Of a stretch of 51,909 bases of DNA, positions 24,004 through 35,955 are shown piece by piece (positions within the stretch are counted from its first letter, which is position 1; the number at the start of each line of letters is the position of its first letter). The position numbers and the translations under genes are program-made. The notes under the pieces were generated by a model. It was not told the origin of the DNA. It ran no database searches and was given only the letters and a program-made list of their open reading frames with translations. The stretch is from Plantago elongata (lineage: Eukaryota; Streptophyta; Magnoliopsida; Lamiales; Plantaginaceae), in assembly GCA_036897095.1 (NCBI GenBank), contig JAYMSP010000435.1, forward strand, positions 1 to 51,909, written 5' to 3'.

Positions 24004-25454
24004 ATTATATGATAAAGTAGGCCTGCAACACTATTTAAAAATGAGCTTCTAATTGTTGTCATGGTTGATTTTTCAGATGCTATGTTTGACCATAATCTAA
24101 TCTAAGTCATATAGAAAGATATATCATGGATTTATAATAACTACAAACACAATCATAATATACAGTTCCACTTATATTTAAGTATAAATTTAAGATTAAT
24201 TTGTGTTTCACGGGGCCACATGAAAATTGAAAAACTGGAGATGGGAAATTATTGACAATGAAGTAATTAAATACTACTCAAACATTTGACTTAATAATTG
24301 GACTAGAGTGTATTAAGCCACATCAACATTAAATTTAAAACTTACCATGGATATGGATATTACTTATCGATTTCAGTACAATTAACACACATATCATCTT
24401 GAATTAAATTCTCAAATAATCTATCTTTTTAATTCTTTAGTTTATCACACCAAATTATTCAACGGCCACAAATAAATCAAGTTTTTAATATATAATGTCG
24501 CTTTATCAACATAAACACTTGCATGATCTACAACTTCATTGGATCGAGTCTCAATCATACATAACTTCCGTGTTATGACAATGTGGAGGTAGCTAATTTT
24601 CATACGATCATGTGTTTTGGGAATACTTTTCAAATCATTTATTTCGAAATTGTAAATTTAATTGATTATTCAATATTAAAAAATACTCAATTCCATTGAA
24701 TATACATTCCACTTATATTGCCAATAAAAATGAAACTCTTATCTTATCTTGGTTAATAAAAGACAAATGTCTTAGTAAACCAAGTCTTTAGCTTGACATA
24801 TTCCCTATCATTGGTTAAAAAGGAAGACCCTTGACAAAGATGCTTGCACTTCTCTTATTGCATTGTAATCGCAGCATAAGATTATACTCTATTACCCCCA
24901 GGCCCCATATATGATTTATGTAAAAGATCTAAAATTGAGTTTTACAAAAAAGTTAAGAATTTATTTACCAACCGAACATGACGCAACATAATGTTATTAA
25001 AAAGAAAAATTAATATATTAAGAGCAGTCTATAATCAAAGTTGAAAGTAATTTTATAAATGAAATAATTATAAATTTAAAATTAAATTCAAACGATAAAT
25101 TCAAATGTGATCATGACCAATTCAAACTTGAGAACATGAATTTGAAGGTTGAATCCGTCGATTTGAGAATTAATGTGGTTTACATAGACGTGTTTAACCA
25201 TCTTTGAGGTAGTTTGATTTCTTTTTTAACATCACATTATCTACTTTTCATAGGTCTAATATTTAAAGAAAAAAGTTCCGTAGTATAATATGAATCACCA
25301 AGCAATCAAGAATAAATAGAACATTTAGTTCTCATGCAAGAATAATAGCAACACCATAATATCCTCCGCACATTATAATAACACCATATAATCCATTCTG
25401 GATATAATTTAGGCTTCATTTAAAAATTTGGCCATGTTCTCACATTTCTATATT

Positions 25455-25462
25455 TATAAATA
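25455..25462 (+). promoter_or_regulatory. TATA box of the GT17 gene
   Basis: TATAAATA about 45 bases before a pyrimidine-rich patch at 25499-25535 (CCTCCTTCCCTCTCC), the usual plant TATA plus Y-patch arrangement. It places the transcript start near 25490, over 1 kb before the start codon, and so implies a spliced leader. Confidence 0.55.
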
Positions 25463-25821
25463 CAGATAAAATCCTGATCTGGTGTCAGTTAATTACTTTC
25501 CATCCTCCTTCCCTCTCCTTCTCTTCTCTGCTTTTTATCCAAGGAGAAGACATAGATTCTGTTGTCAACAAATAGATTTATTTTGTTACAAAGTTGTCAA
25601 CAAATAGATACACATAAACATTATTTTCGCAAAATCAAACCAAGCATTTGCCCATTCCTTTGAATTTGAGGGTCAGTTTATTTTTGAAAAGCAGGGTTGA
25701 TATCTGAATATTGGTTTCCTTTTTTTCATGATTTCATACATACAGCCAATTTCACGAAATCAATGGTGGTGAATTAGATTAGGGGAAAAGGGGAAATTTT
25801 TTTAACGTTTCCTTGTCAGTT

Positions 25822-26559
25822 ATGAAAACTGTAATGATGATCATGGATGTCCAGAATGTGTTTGCAACCAGGTATGTGATGCTTTTATGTTTTCTGCATT
25901 TTCTTTCTTGTTCTGTTTTCATATGAAATGAACCTTCTTGTGTCATTATTCTTTTGTCTGTTTATCAATTTTGTATGTTATTTTGGTGTTCATTGGAATG
26001 GTGTAAACTTTATTTCAAATTAGAACGTTGGCTGTAGTGTTTTTGGAGACCTTGCTTAAGCTAACTCGAGCCTTGTTTGTATGACGATTAAAATTTCAGT
26101 TTCGGGTTCGGGATGTACTTGGCACGTGGAGAAAAGGAAATGTTTTCGGATTTTAAAATCTTTGTAATGTTATGTAAATGATTTTTTTTAAAGGATTCTG
26201 TTTGTAAATATTGAAGAAACTCTGTTTGAATATTTCTCTAAAAGATGCAATTTGCTTCACAATTCTGATGAGTTTATTTATATATTGCATGTGTAAATGA
26301 GTTTTCCGTTTGCTTTCAGGTTGTTGCTCTTTTGAGGCTTCTCTTGAATCCCTCTAATTTTTGAAGGTATTTTGTTTAATTAACATACCATATGCATTAC
26401 TTTGCTCTTATAAACGGTACCAGTTCAGCTGTTTGATGATAAATTTCATCTCGAAATCGTAGGAATCCTTGTTGCTTCTGCTGCAGCGCGGAGATATTTA
26501 CCAACGACTGGTTTGTATTCATAAAATGTGTAAAATCCGGCAGCTGGTTCAGGGACTAG
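25822..26559 (+). promoter_or_regulatory. Predicted overlapping uORF in the spliced GT17 leader
   Basis: A leader exon ends at 25871 with CAG followed by GTATGT. If it joins the acceptor before 26487 (CTGCTGCAG), an upstream ORF from ATG 25822 (MKTVMMIMDVQNVFAT...) runs 40 codons and stops at 26559, past the main ATG at 26526 and in another frame. Such an overlapping uORF normally lowers translation of the main ORF. The ORF is seen; the splice choice is inferred. Confidence 0.4.
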
Positions 26560-27670
26560 ACGTGAGAACAGTGGTTGTTCTTTTCCTCATTATCCCAGCA
26601 TGTGTAATCGGAATTTATATACATGGCCAGAAGTTAACATACTTCTTCCGGCCCATATGGCAATCTCCTCCGAAGCCTTTTGTCCCCCTCACCTACTATT
26701 ACCACGAAAATGTCACTATGGAGACTCTTTGCAAGCTTCACGGTTGGGGAATACGCGAGTATCCAAGACGAGTTTATGATGCAGTTCTGTTCAGTAATGA
26801 AGTTGACATGCTCAAGATCAGATGGAAAGAGTTGTACCCTTATATAACACAATTTGTACTCCTTGAGTCGAATTCAACGTTTACTGCCTTACCAAAACCC
26901 CTGACCTTTAAGATAAACCGCGACAAGTTCAAGTTTGTTGAGCCGCGCTTGACATATGGAATGGTTGGGGGAAGGTTCCAGAAAGGCGAGAATCCATTTG
27001 TTGAGGAGGCGTTCCAAAGAATGGCTCTTGACCAGCTTCTCCGAATTGCAGGTACTTTTGAATTTATTGCTAGTCTGACTAAGATAATCATGTTAAGCTT
27101 CGATAGTTCTCAATTGCAGGTATTGATGATGATGATCTGTTGATAATGTCTGACGTTGATGAGATTCCCAGTAGGCACTCAATTAATCTCTTGCGCTGGT
27201 GTGATGATACTCCTCCGATTCTTCACCTTCAGTTAAAGAACTACTTGTATTCGTTTGAGTTTTATCATAAATCACTGAGCTGGCGAGCCTCAGTGCACCG
27301 GTATAAAAGGGGGAAGACTAGGTATCTTCACCTCCGGCAATCGGACTACTTACTGTCAGACTCGGGCTGGCATTGTAGCTTCTGCTTTCGATACATCAAT
27401 GATTTCATATTCAAAATGAAGGCGTATAGTCACACTGACCGAGTGAGATTTTCTCATTTCCTGAACCCAAAGAGAATTCAGGACATAATCTGCAGAGGGG
27501 CTGACTTGTATGACATGCTACCGGAGGAGTATACCTTTAAAGACATCATTTCAGAAATGGGGCCTATTCCTCACTCGTACTCAGCCGCTCATCTCCCTGC
27601 TTACTTATTGGAAAAAGCAGATGATTATCGGTATCTTTTGCCTGGAAACTGCGAAAGGGAACGTGGTTGA
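26526..27670 (+). CDS. GT17 beta-1,4-N-acetylglucosaminyltransferase-like protein, 358 aa
   Basis: Two coding exons, 26526-27051 and 27120-27670, with a 68-nt GT-AG intron; 359 codons with stop. The protein is a type II Golgi enzyme by topology: a basic N-tail (MCKIRQLVQGLDVR), a membrane anchor at residues 15-33 (TVVVLFLIIPACVIGIYIHG), then the lumenal GT17 domain. Family blocks are LCKLHGWGIREYPRRVYDAV, FSNEVDMLKIRWKEL, FVLLESNSTFT, PFVEEAFQRMALDQLLRI, the acidic DDDDLLIMSDVDEIPS (nucleotide-sugar/metal site), SWRASVHRY, DSGWHCSFCFR and MLPEEYTF. In animals GT17 (MGAT3) adds bisecting GlcNAc to N-glycans; plants lack bisected N-glycans, so the plant substrate is unknown. The frame is open further upstream through the leader exon (giving CPECVCNQ and RGDIYQ) but has no ATG there, so 26526 is preferred. 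A start in an unseen upstream exon cannot be excluded. Confidence 0.93.
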
Positions 27671-28715
27671 GAATTCAGATTGAATGTATATTGAAATCTT
27701 AAGGAAGAGGTAGGCAGATGTTATGCACTTATTGGTATAAATAGTTTCGAATCTATGTATCTTCCAAGAGAAGCAAAACCTTATCTTCTTTTTTCGCGTG
27801 CTCAGATTATTTAAGGAGTCTAGATCTGTAGTAGGATTTTTTTTCGACCCTTTCTAGTTTATACTTCACATAATAGAATGGTTGGTTTGTGTCTATTCTT
27901 AATCTCACAGCTTGTATTTGTGTAATTCTGGATTATGTACCATTATGTTTTCTTTAGGGATACATTTTTCTCTTGCTGTGATTGGAATTTTGTATCACAT
28001 CTTCTTTTCACTTGAATCATTTTGATACTTCACATGATTCTCTGGCAGAGCTTCTCAGAGAAGATTTAATGCTTCCGTTGCCATGAATTAGGTTCTATCC
28101 CAATCTTGAAATATTTCGAAGCAGAAGCGTTGATTCTGACTTCAGCTATATGGGGACGTGCCAAGGTTATCAATCGAATTCTGTTAGGTACTTCATATAG
28201 ATGATTGACACAGTAAGAACTGAGGGAGGTGCAATTTTCTCCCAGTTATATTTTTCTTTTTGGTCAAGTCAAGTGTGTTTAGCTTTCATCTGTTACTCAG
28301 GTTTGTTTTTTATATAGATGTGCTGCCTATGAACGATACAAATAGACTAAATCATTGTCCTAATCTCAAAACCTTATTTCATGATGATGCCTCCAAGTCC
28401 AATGGATTTAATTGAATTAACAGGAAGAAATTGGCTGATAATATAGCACATAGACAACAGTTCTGTCATGAAAAACAACAAGTTACATAGGCGTGCTGCA
28501 TATATACTTAATATTGTACAACACGGTTGTGCATCACGTGACAGTGGCTATTACATATTCAACAACCAATTCACCAGACGGAGGCTGTAACACATTCAAA
28601 AACCTATTCATGATGTTTCCGCCTTTTCTGCTTCATAACAAAGGTCTTCGTTCAAAGGAGAGAACAAAATCGGGATACATCAGCTCCGTTGCAGAATTTG
28701 GAAAGTAGTCGTTGT
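27671..28715. other. Intergenic between convergent GT17 and the NAC relic
   Basis: GT17 3' UTR and flank to about 28000, then ordinary AT-rich DNA. No gene was recognised. Confidence 0.5.
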
Positions 28716-30094
28716 CTATCCCTGATTCTCCAAGTCAAACCATCTGTCTGTTAGGATTTGCGAATACTGCAATGAAGAAGCAGAGCACCAACAAAGTTCA
28801 GTTTTCCAACTCTGTACAAAGTTTGCAAAATGGATAAAAAGACTTGCGTCGAGCTGGAGAAAATCACCAATTCCACCGGTAATGCTATCTCTCTGATAAG
28901 TATCACTAGTTTGGCTATCAAGTTGAGCAAAAGGGGCAACACTTAGTTGAAAATTGTTTGCCATTGAGTTAGATGAATCGTTACACTGCAGAAAGTTCGA
29001 GCCAGTCATATCCAAATCTTGAGGTCCATCAGTCAAGTATGTAGTGCAATCCTCTCCATTCACTTCATCAGATAGCTCGCCAAGATTCTCTGCAACCTAC
29101 ATTGTAATAAGCCAGTAGAAGTCATTAAGCAAACATGAGGAAAAGTTGTTCTAAAACATCATGCACAGATATGAGAGATCAATACAGCCAACAAAGACAT
29201 TTATGCAATTTCTAGCACCTGTGCAAAGTTCCAGCATGAGACCGTGATCAAGGTTATTCAATTAGTAAAAACCCTACTAGACTCACAAAGTGCTACCGAC
29301 CTGGGAAACTGATGGCGACATTATCAGACTTGTTGTCGCTACTCTCCTTATTTTGAGGCTGATAGAAAATCTTTGACACCACAAGTTGATCGTCCTTTTC
29401 TTTTTTGTCCGTTCCAAGATGATATTGGTGCATTATCCAATTCTGATTGACAGACTTAGCTCCTGCCATAGTAGTTGAGTGGAGCACCATTATGATCCTG
29501 TAGCCTGTGTGCATTCCGTTCTCATTTACTGCTTTCGTTCTTCCAGTCATGTGCCAACGGACATTCACTTGTACACTATTTTCTTGATTTTGGATTATTC
29601 TACGCTTCCGATTACCTTTAGCATGTGCCCTGGTTATTATGTGAAAATAGTAGCTATTTGTTCCATCGTCTTTAGCACCTGAAACAACGATAAGATGCCC
29701 ATGGTAATATAGACCTGGTGTCATTAACAGAAAGGTCTTAAATAGTTAAATTGACTTTCTGTCAACTTGAGCAGATCATAGTCTAGAATATAAGTAATGC
29801 CTGAAAAGATCTTATGTAACAACAGGGAGAAGACATATGTGAGTATCTTGCTAGCTATGCGACAAAAAAAAATTAACGCACATAGTTATGCATTTTTTAA
29901 ACATCCAACACCGGTTTGATGCTAGCTCGCCTTGAAGATTTTCTGGATGAGTGTAGTTTATCCCTTCAGCAGCCCTCAGGGTAGGAATGTAATTGTCAAT
30001 AGCGGGGTGTCTTAACAGCCAAATGTCTAAACAGTTCAGAATCAGATGGCTCAAATTTGACCCCAGTTGGGAAGCAAAAACACTCGGATGATAC
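28716..30094 (-). pseudogene. SOG1/NAC044-like NAC gene copy, broken
   Basis: This is a minus-strand paralogue of the NAC gene at 33268-35955. Recognisable exons are 30094-29931 (GVKFEPSDSELFRHLAVKT ... NYTHPENLQG), 29678-29301 (the NAC core: VNVRWHMTGRTKAVNENG, NWIMHQYHLG, LVVSKIFYQPQ) and 29089-28716 (C-terminal tail, open to a TAG). The first exon is 164 nt against 190 nt in the paralogue; the 26-nt net loss falls in the segment that in the sister reads KSCLGGLEPHKLIDFF and shifts the frame. The donor after this exon is GC where the sister has GT. I found no counterpart of the sister's N-terminal exons (TWLISGQG, CPNCQHKIH) upstream. Exons 2 and 3 remain open and well conserved, so the decay is recent, or a shortened protein could start inside the core. 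Pseudogene is the simpler reading. Confidence 0.75.
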
Positions 30095-33000
30095 CTGATT
30101 TAGAGATAACAAATAGTTTCAGCACCAATATCCTCATCTACCTAAGATGATGATGATGATGATGATGATGATGACTAACTAATGTTATGGCTTAATTATC
30201 TCGATAGCCGGATAATTCAGGTGTTATCTAGCTAAGAGCCCAAGCTGATAGAGAAGTTTGTTAGATCATCATCAGCTTAAATCATTTTTCCACAATAGCC
30301 CTATATTGACGATTCTTGATAGTGATAAGAAGTAAGAACCATAGGAGAATGTACACAATTTTTACCAGACTTTTATAGCATTACTTGATTGAATAAACAA
30401 TGTATGATCTGCATATCTCTCTCTAGTGAAGTTCACCCGTACATTAAATCATCTTGGTAAACAGGAAATTGTACTTCACTTACATCACCTTCTACTGAAC
30501 ACGAAATGTATGAACAAAATCGAACTTACAAAAATGCTAAACCCTCAAAATCCAAGAAACCAAAGATAAACCCAAACTGAGTTCAAGAGAAGTGCCTAAA
30601 AGCAAATAATCTTCTCATAACAGCACGATTTCATCTTTTCTTTCCTTTTACCTATCCATATATGAGGCTCTTCTTTCTCTTCCTTGTATGAATTGCTAGA
30701 GAGAAAACATATGAATGTAGTAGTATCTCCTTTCTTCTTCTGCTGGTCTTCTATATAAGCAGCTAAGACAAGTGGCAGGAGTCAGGAGTATGAAATAAAG
30801 GACTATCCATACCGTAACGGACTGCATAAGGAGCTATTATGGCAAACTTGCTTGATACATATGGTGAATTGTCTATTTCTACCCTCCACGCTTCTTTTTC
30901 AAAGTGTTTCTGGTTTTCCTTCTTCTTTTTTTTTGGTTTTGCTTTCCTGGCTGCTATTATATCAATTGCAGGAGGGGTTTTGTTTCAAACTATGTACATG
31001 TAAAGAAATTCTCCAAGTTGGTAATGATGAAATGATACTATATTAGTCAATGCCCCAGTTGTTCCTATACAAATTACCTGCAATAAAGGACATAGATGCA
31101 ATAGTTAAATGATGGTTTGCAATATAATTGCAGGTTTTCTTTCTATTCATTTATTACAAATATAAAAATAAAGGCGTAAATCTATCACCTATTAACGGTT
31201 GCACTTGACGTAATAGTGGTAGCTAGGACTTACATATCACGTATCCATAGATAGGGAAAATACTGACATTAATGTTTTTCCAGTGAACATGTGCTCAGCA
31301 AACAAATTAATGGCAAGGCTAGAAAGCATTTCAGCACTGGTAAGGCACCATATATGCTCCCTCTCTAGGCCTCTAATTTCAATTTTGGAGAGCTTTTTGC
31401 TTCATTTCAATTTCCTCAAACTTTTGAATCTATTTCTGGCATCGAAAGCTCATAAAACTATGACCCACCGATGAAATCTTACTTTTCTGAAAACTCAAAG
31501 ATGAACCCCAATGTTAATCTAAGAAAAAGGGATCCTAATTCACATAACCATGTCCATCTAGCTACAACAAATATCATTAATCTCCTTTGTCTGTCTTTAC
31601 AAGAATATGCCGAAACAACATAATGCACTTGAAAAATTAGTTGAAAGCATAATTCGGCCCAAAAACATGTTAAACTAGAAAATTGAATTATTTCACACTT
31701 TTTCAATCTCATATTGTATTTCTAATTATTCAATTATTGATTGATTATATCTCCTCCACATTTACTTTGAACAACATACTAAAGTGAGCTACTGTAATAA
31801 ACACACATGTATGGTAAATTGTGTTAAGAAATTAAGGGACTGATTAAGGGACTGATTGTGATAGAATTTGAGTGGCATTTTTCAATAGAAATTGATTTTT
31901 TTTAATGAAATGTTAGATTTGAATGGGGAGGTGACTCTCCATCACACTCCAGCAGCAGTATAACAAACAAACTAAATAATACAATTGTATGGTGGATAGT
32001 GGATACATTTATTGTGAGTTATAGGATTATTTTACATCCTCCTTTTAGCATTTCATGAAAAGAGGAAGGAAGAGAAGGAATGAACTATGAAAGCTTAGGA
32101 AATCTGAGCACAGAAGTAGTAAGGATATCCTTATAGGACACTGTACTAGCTGAATCCATGCTATCTATTGTCAGCTGTACAAGCTACTACTAACTTGGAT
32201 GTTATGGGAATTGGGAGACTTGCTTCATACACATGTTGATTTTCCCATCTTACCCTCCAGCCCTGCTGCACTATGTTTCCGCTTTCCTTGGGTTTTAGTT
32301 TGTCTGCACTGTATGGAGTAATTAATTGCACGATTAAGTTGGTTTATTTCAAAATCTGTACTCCGAAAAATTCTCCATCGCTACATTGCGAGAATAATGG
32401 TCCAAATCAAATTCAATTGTGAATTATCCTATCAAACATCATTAATCATGTCAGAATTTTACTCATACAATCATCTGAAATATGTCATAAATTTACTCAT
32501 CAAATTAGATGATGGACCATTGAGGCCAAAATGAATTTCAACATTAGCAATAGTACTTTATGTTTCCATTATTCCATATCTATGTTCCTGAAATGTGTCC
32601 CTTTTTTCTTTTTTTTTTCAATTTAAATGAGATTTTGATTTTTCCCTTCATTTCAAGATTCCTCAAACTTTTAAACCTGTTTCTTGAATCTGTTTCAGGT
32701 GATGTTTAGCTTTTATTTTTTGTCCTAATTTACACCTTTTTTTTTCCATCTACTATTATTGTATATAACATGATCACTGACATACTGTGACACTTCAATT
32801 TTCCCTACTATTCCAGCAATTCCATATACTATATATTTTCATTTGTGTGATAAAAAAAAAACCTCTCTTTTAAGATGAACTGCAGTACTGCACCATCATA
32901 ATATAAACATGCAGTTGAATTTGAATGCAGTAATATGGGTCAGTTCAGAAATTCAAATATCAAACTAGTAATAAAACACAGTAAGTAAAGTAATATTACT

Positions 33001-33267
33001 ATACAAACAAGGGCTAGAAGTTTAAAGTAATCATACAGCTCTGTACATACAACAATTTTATCAGGAACATACAATACCAATCAGTTTTTTTTTTTTTTTT
33101 TCAAATCTAAACAAATACTCATAGCTATCAATCATCACAGCTTTCTTCCTGCAATTTCTATCACCTGGTTCACCTTTTTTGGTTGTTGTGATGCTGTAAT
33201 TAAGTGCAAGAAGAGACAAAATCTGGATTTAGCATCCAGTAGTAAACTGGAAGATCGTCGACATGAT
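30095..33267. other. Spacer between the two NAC copies, with duplicated promoter-like segments
   Basis: No intact gene. It contains a (GAT)n run at about 30146-30175, two related segments at about 30846-31440 and 32218-32690, a dispersed repeat at 31848-31964, and AT-rich DNA. The related segments share the anchor ACTTGCTT-ATACA-ATG ... TACCCTCCA and, further on, TTCATTTCAA-TTCCTCAAACTTTT. Confidence 0.5.
31848..31964 (+). repeat. Dispersed repeat, copy 1
   Basis: Shares an ordered set of blocks with 46712-46818: a start GACTGATTG-GATA-AATTTGAGTG, a middle TTCAAT--AATTGA-TTTT, then GATTTGAATG-GGAG-TG and an end GCAGTATAAC. About 117 bp. It is probably a non-autonomous element or its remnant; no terminal repeats were identified. 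Confidence 0.5.
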
Positions 33268-35955
33268 CTACACTATTTGAGCTAACCAATCGAACAAGCT
33301 GTCTTGATCAGACCCAATACGTAGTTCCTGCAACGACAAACCATCAACCATATTCAGTATCCAACATCAAGTTGGTAGAAACTAAGCTAGTTACTACACG
33401 GACAATCTTACATTAGTAACCTGGAGATATGGTGGAGTGCCAAGCTCGAGATCAGAAATCCCGCACAAATCTTTATCAGCACTCTTCTGTACATTAACGT
33501 TATTGCGACTGACCTGGGTTAGAGACACGTTAGTTTGGTTATGATCACCAGCTGTGGGATTAGCAGCTGCCATTTCATTGGAGGCAAGGATGCTGTCTAT
33601 TTCATCTAGTTCTACAACTTGAGATTCTGTGGCTAAGCAATTAGTACTGTCCACTCCATCCTTGTCCGCATCCTGCATCTCCAAGTGAAGCAAATTCATG
33701 TTTATTACTCACTTCCACATAATTTTCTGACTTTTGGAACACTTGCAAAGATTTTTTATCAGTTATATACGCGACGTGTGTGTGTGTGTGTGTGGAGAAT
33801 CAAATATGCAGACATATTAGCATGTGTTGAACTCAGCATGAAAGTTTAATTAGCTAACCTGGACTGAACAATCATCCGTGCCAAAATCAGAAACCGCAGT
33901 TTTCACCTCTCGAAGAGGTTCAGGAGTACAGATCATGTTAGGAGTCCTCGGAACAATCTGAATTGTTCCCATGTCAGAAACCGCAGTTTTCACCTCTCGA
34001 AGAGGTTCAGGTGTACCGATCATGTTAGGAGTCCTCGGAACAATCTTAATTGTTCCCATGTCAGTTTCCGAGATCACCAACGAACTCACATTTTTGTCAG
34101 TCCCCGTCTGGGGCTGATAGAAAACTTTTGAGACCACATACTCTCCCTCCTTCTCTTCTTCCTCGTCTCCCAGATGAAACTGATGCATGATCCATTTACA
34201 CTTCTCGGACTTGGACCCTCCTTTGGAAGTCGAGTACAAAACCATGATCTTCTTGTAGCCCTTATGCACTCCATTCTGCATCACAACTTTTGTTCTTCCA
34301 GTCTTGTGCCAGCGCACGTTTGATGCTATCTCACTTTCCTGATTTTCGATCCTTCGGCGCTTCCTCTTACCAGTAGAGTATGCATTAGATATCTTATAAA
34401 AGAAATGGGCGCTGCTACCGTCCTTTTGAGCCCCTAAACAACAATTGAGATCAAAAGATACAATCATACAACCAACCTTAATACGTAACAGTAATTGTTG
34501 ATCGGAAACAGTTCAGATATATATGTATGTATGTATGTATGCATGCATTAATGCATGCATGCATGCATGCGAACTCACCAGGAAGATTTTCTGGATGAGT
34601 GTAACATATCCCTAATTCGTCACTCTCTAGGGTCGGGATGAAAAAGTCAATTAGTTTATGCGGCTCCAATCCCCCAAGACAAGATTTGGCAGCCAAATGT
34701 GTTAAAAGCTCCACATCAGAGGGCTCAAATTTTACCCCAGAAGGTAAGCCAGGCGAATTGCCAGACACCTGAATACGGAAATGGATGTGAGATTATCAGC
34801 CTCAGAAGTGGACAATGCTCAACTACATAACAACCAACTAGAAATATGGCTAATATCCATAGACACAAATTGGTTTATTATGTAATATCACCGGCAGGCA
34901 AAAAAAACTCAAATCTATCTTTCCTAGACTCCAGTATGTTGATTGCCTCCTATTTTGTAACTACACTTTCCTCTCATAACTAGCCGAATATAAAATCAGA
35001 CGAAAAACTTAAGCATATATGAATGGATCCTTATTCACCATCTTACTTGACATCACTCACGAATGAGAAAATGCTGTACTTGTATCCGTTTAAAGGTTGA
35101 GTTTAAGCTTACATCACTGCTATGAATCTTGTGCTGGCAGTTGGGGCATTGAAGACACACGCCAAAACCCTTGTTTCCATTCGCTGAAGTACAAAGACCA
35201 GCGTTTTTCACCTCTTCCGCAAGTCCCTGGCCACTAATAAGCCATGTACTGCACCAGTTACACAGTTAATCACAACAAAATTTAAATAGATGCATCACAT
35301 TGTTACAAGATGAACGTTATAAGCAAATATTACATTGACAATTCTTTATACTACATACCCACATTTACCCATAATGGCAATTGATTTCAACCTTTTGTCT
35401 TCCTAGAAACTCAAACAAAGTAATTGAAAGTTGTAATGAGTAATACCACATAAGCAGTAAGGACTATGTACTAACATCATGATTCAAGTTATATGATGGA
35501 GTAAATAATAAAGAGTCTATTTTCAAGGCCTATCTGTTGATTTAATTCATTCAAGATAAGGCTACTCTCATGAAACTTCCCAAAACTGAACAGGTAACCG
35601 AATTTCCCTTTCAGTAAAAAGTTATCTTACTTTCTTTTCAATAGATCAAGATTGGGTAAAAATCCACAGAATGAGGAATCAGTGTACACTTCAAGATTAC
35701 TTCCGTAATCAAGTTTACACTTCAGAGAAAGACATCAAGAAGAACAGAGAAACAGTATCAGGATCAGCTGAAATGTTCCTTTGCTACAAAATCCAGGTAA
35801 GAAAATGAAATCTTGCTCAAGGATGAACCCATAAATAGAAACACATCTATTTCCAGTATCCGATCATCAAATTCAAAACCCTTCCATTTCCATAAAAAGC
35901 CAAGAATAGTGCATAACCAAATAAACTCCAAGATTGCTTCTTTTTACCTATCCAT
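33268..35955 (-). CDS. SOG1-like NAC transcription factor (NAC044/NAC085 type), 409 aa
   Basis: Six exons on the minus strand: 35955-35948, 35248-35113, 34768-34579, 34433-33859, 33672-33412 (an acceptor at 33678 would add two residues), 33327-33268. The phases join to 410 codons with stop. Exon 1 codes only ATG GAT AG. The joined start reads MDSTWLISGQGLAEEVKNAG, like the SOG1-family N-terminus, followed by CLQCPNCQHKIH, a small CxxC motif also seen in SOG1. The NAC domain covers about residues 50-215: GVKFEPSDVELLTHLAAK, ICYTHPENLPG, VRWHKTGRTKVV, KWIMHQFHLG, EYVVSKVFYQP. The tail holds a 29-residue tandem duplication rich in TP sites and ends GSDQDSLFDWLAQIV. SOG1 is the ATM-phosphorylated master of plant DNA-damage response with several SQ sites; here I see only one SQ (TESQVV), which with the neighbourhood favours the NAC044/NAC085 branch (G2 arrest under DNA damage and heat). 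Confidence 0.88.
33777..33794. repeat. (GT)n microsatellite in a NAC intron
   Basis: A run of alternating GT, about nine units, inside the intron between exons 4 and 5 of the intact NAC gene. Confidence 0.8.
33887..34060 (-). repeat. 87-bp in-frame tandem duplication in the NAC gene
   Basis: Two adjacent 87-bp units (33887-33973 and 33974-34060) differ at only about three bases. Each codes 29 residues running from MGTI-IVPRTPNMI through TPEPLREVKTAVSD. The near identity means a young duplication; the frame is kept. Confidence 0.92.
34518..34570. repeat. Tetranucleotide repeats in a NAC intron
   Basis: Runs of TATG/GTAT change to runs of GCAT around an ATTAATGCAT centre, directly beside the donor of exon 3. 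It is a compound microsatellite with self-complementary GCATGC units. Confidence 0.8.

Larger units (their letters stand above)
20984..25454. other. Gene-poor AT-rich spacer with MITE remnants
   Basis: No credible gene in about 4.5 kb between the divergent glucuronokinase and GT17 promoters. It holds two Stowaway-like MITEs (23583-23699 and 23730-24003), a weaker degenerate candidate at about 21548-21750, and otherwise AT-rich sequence. Confidence 0.55.
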
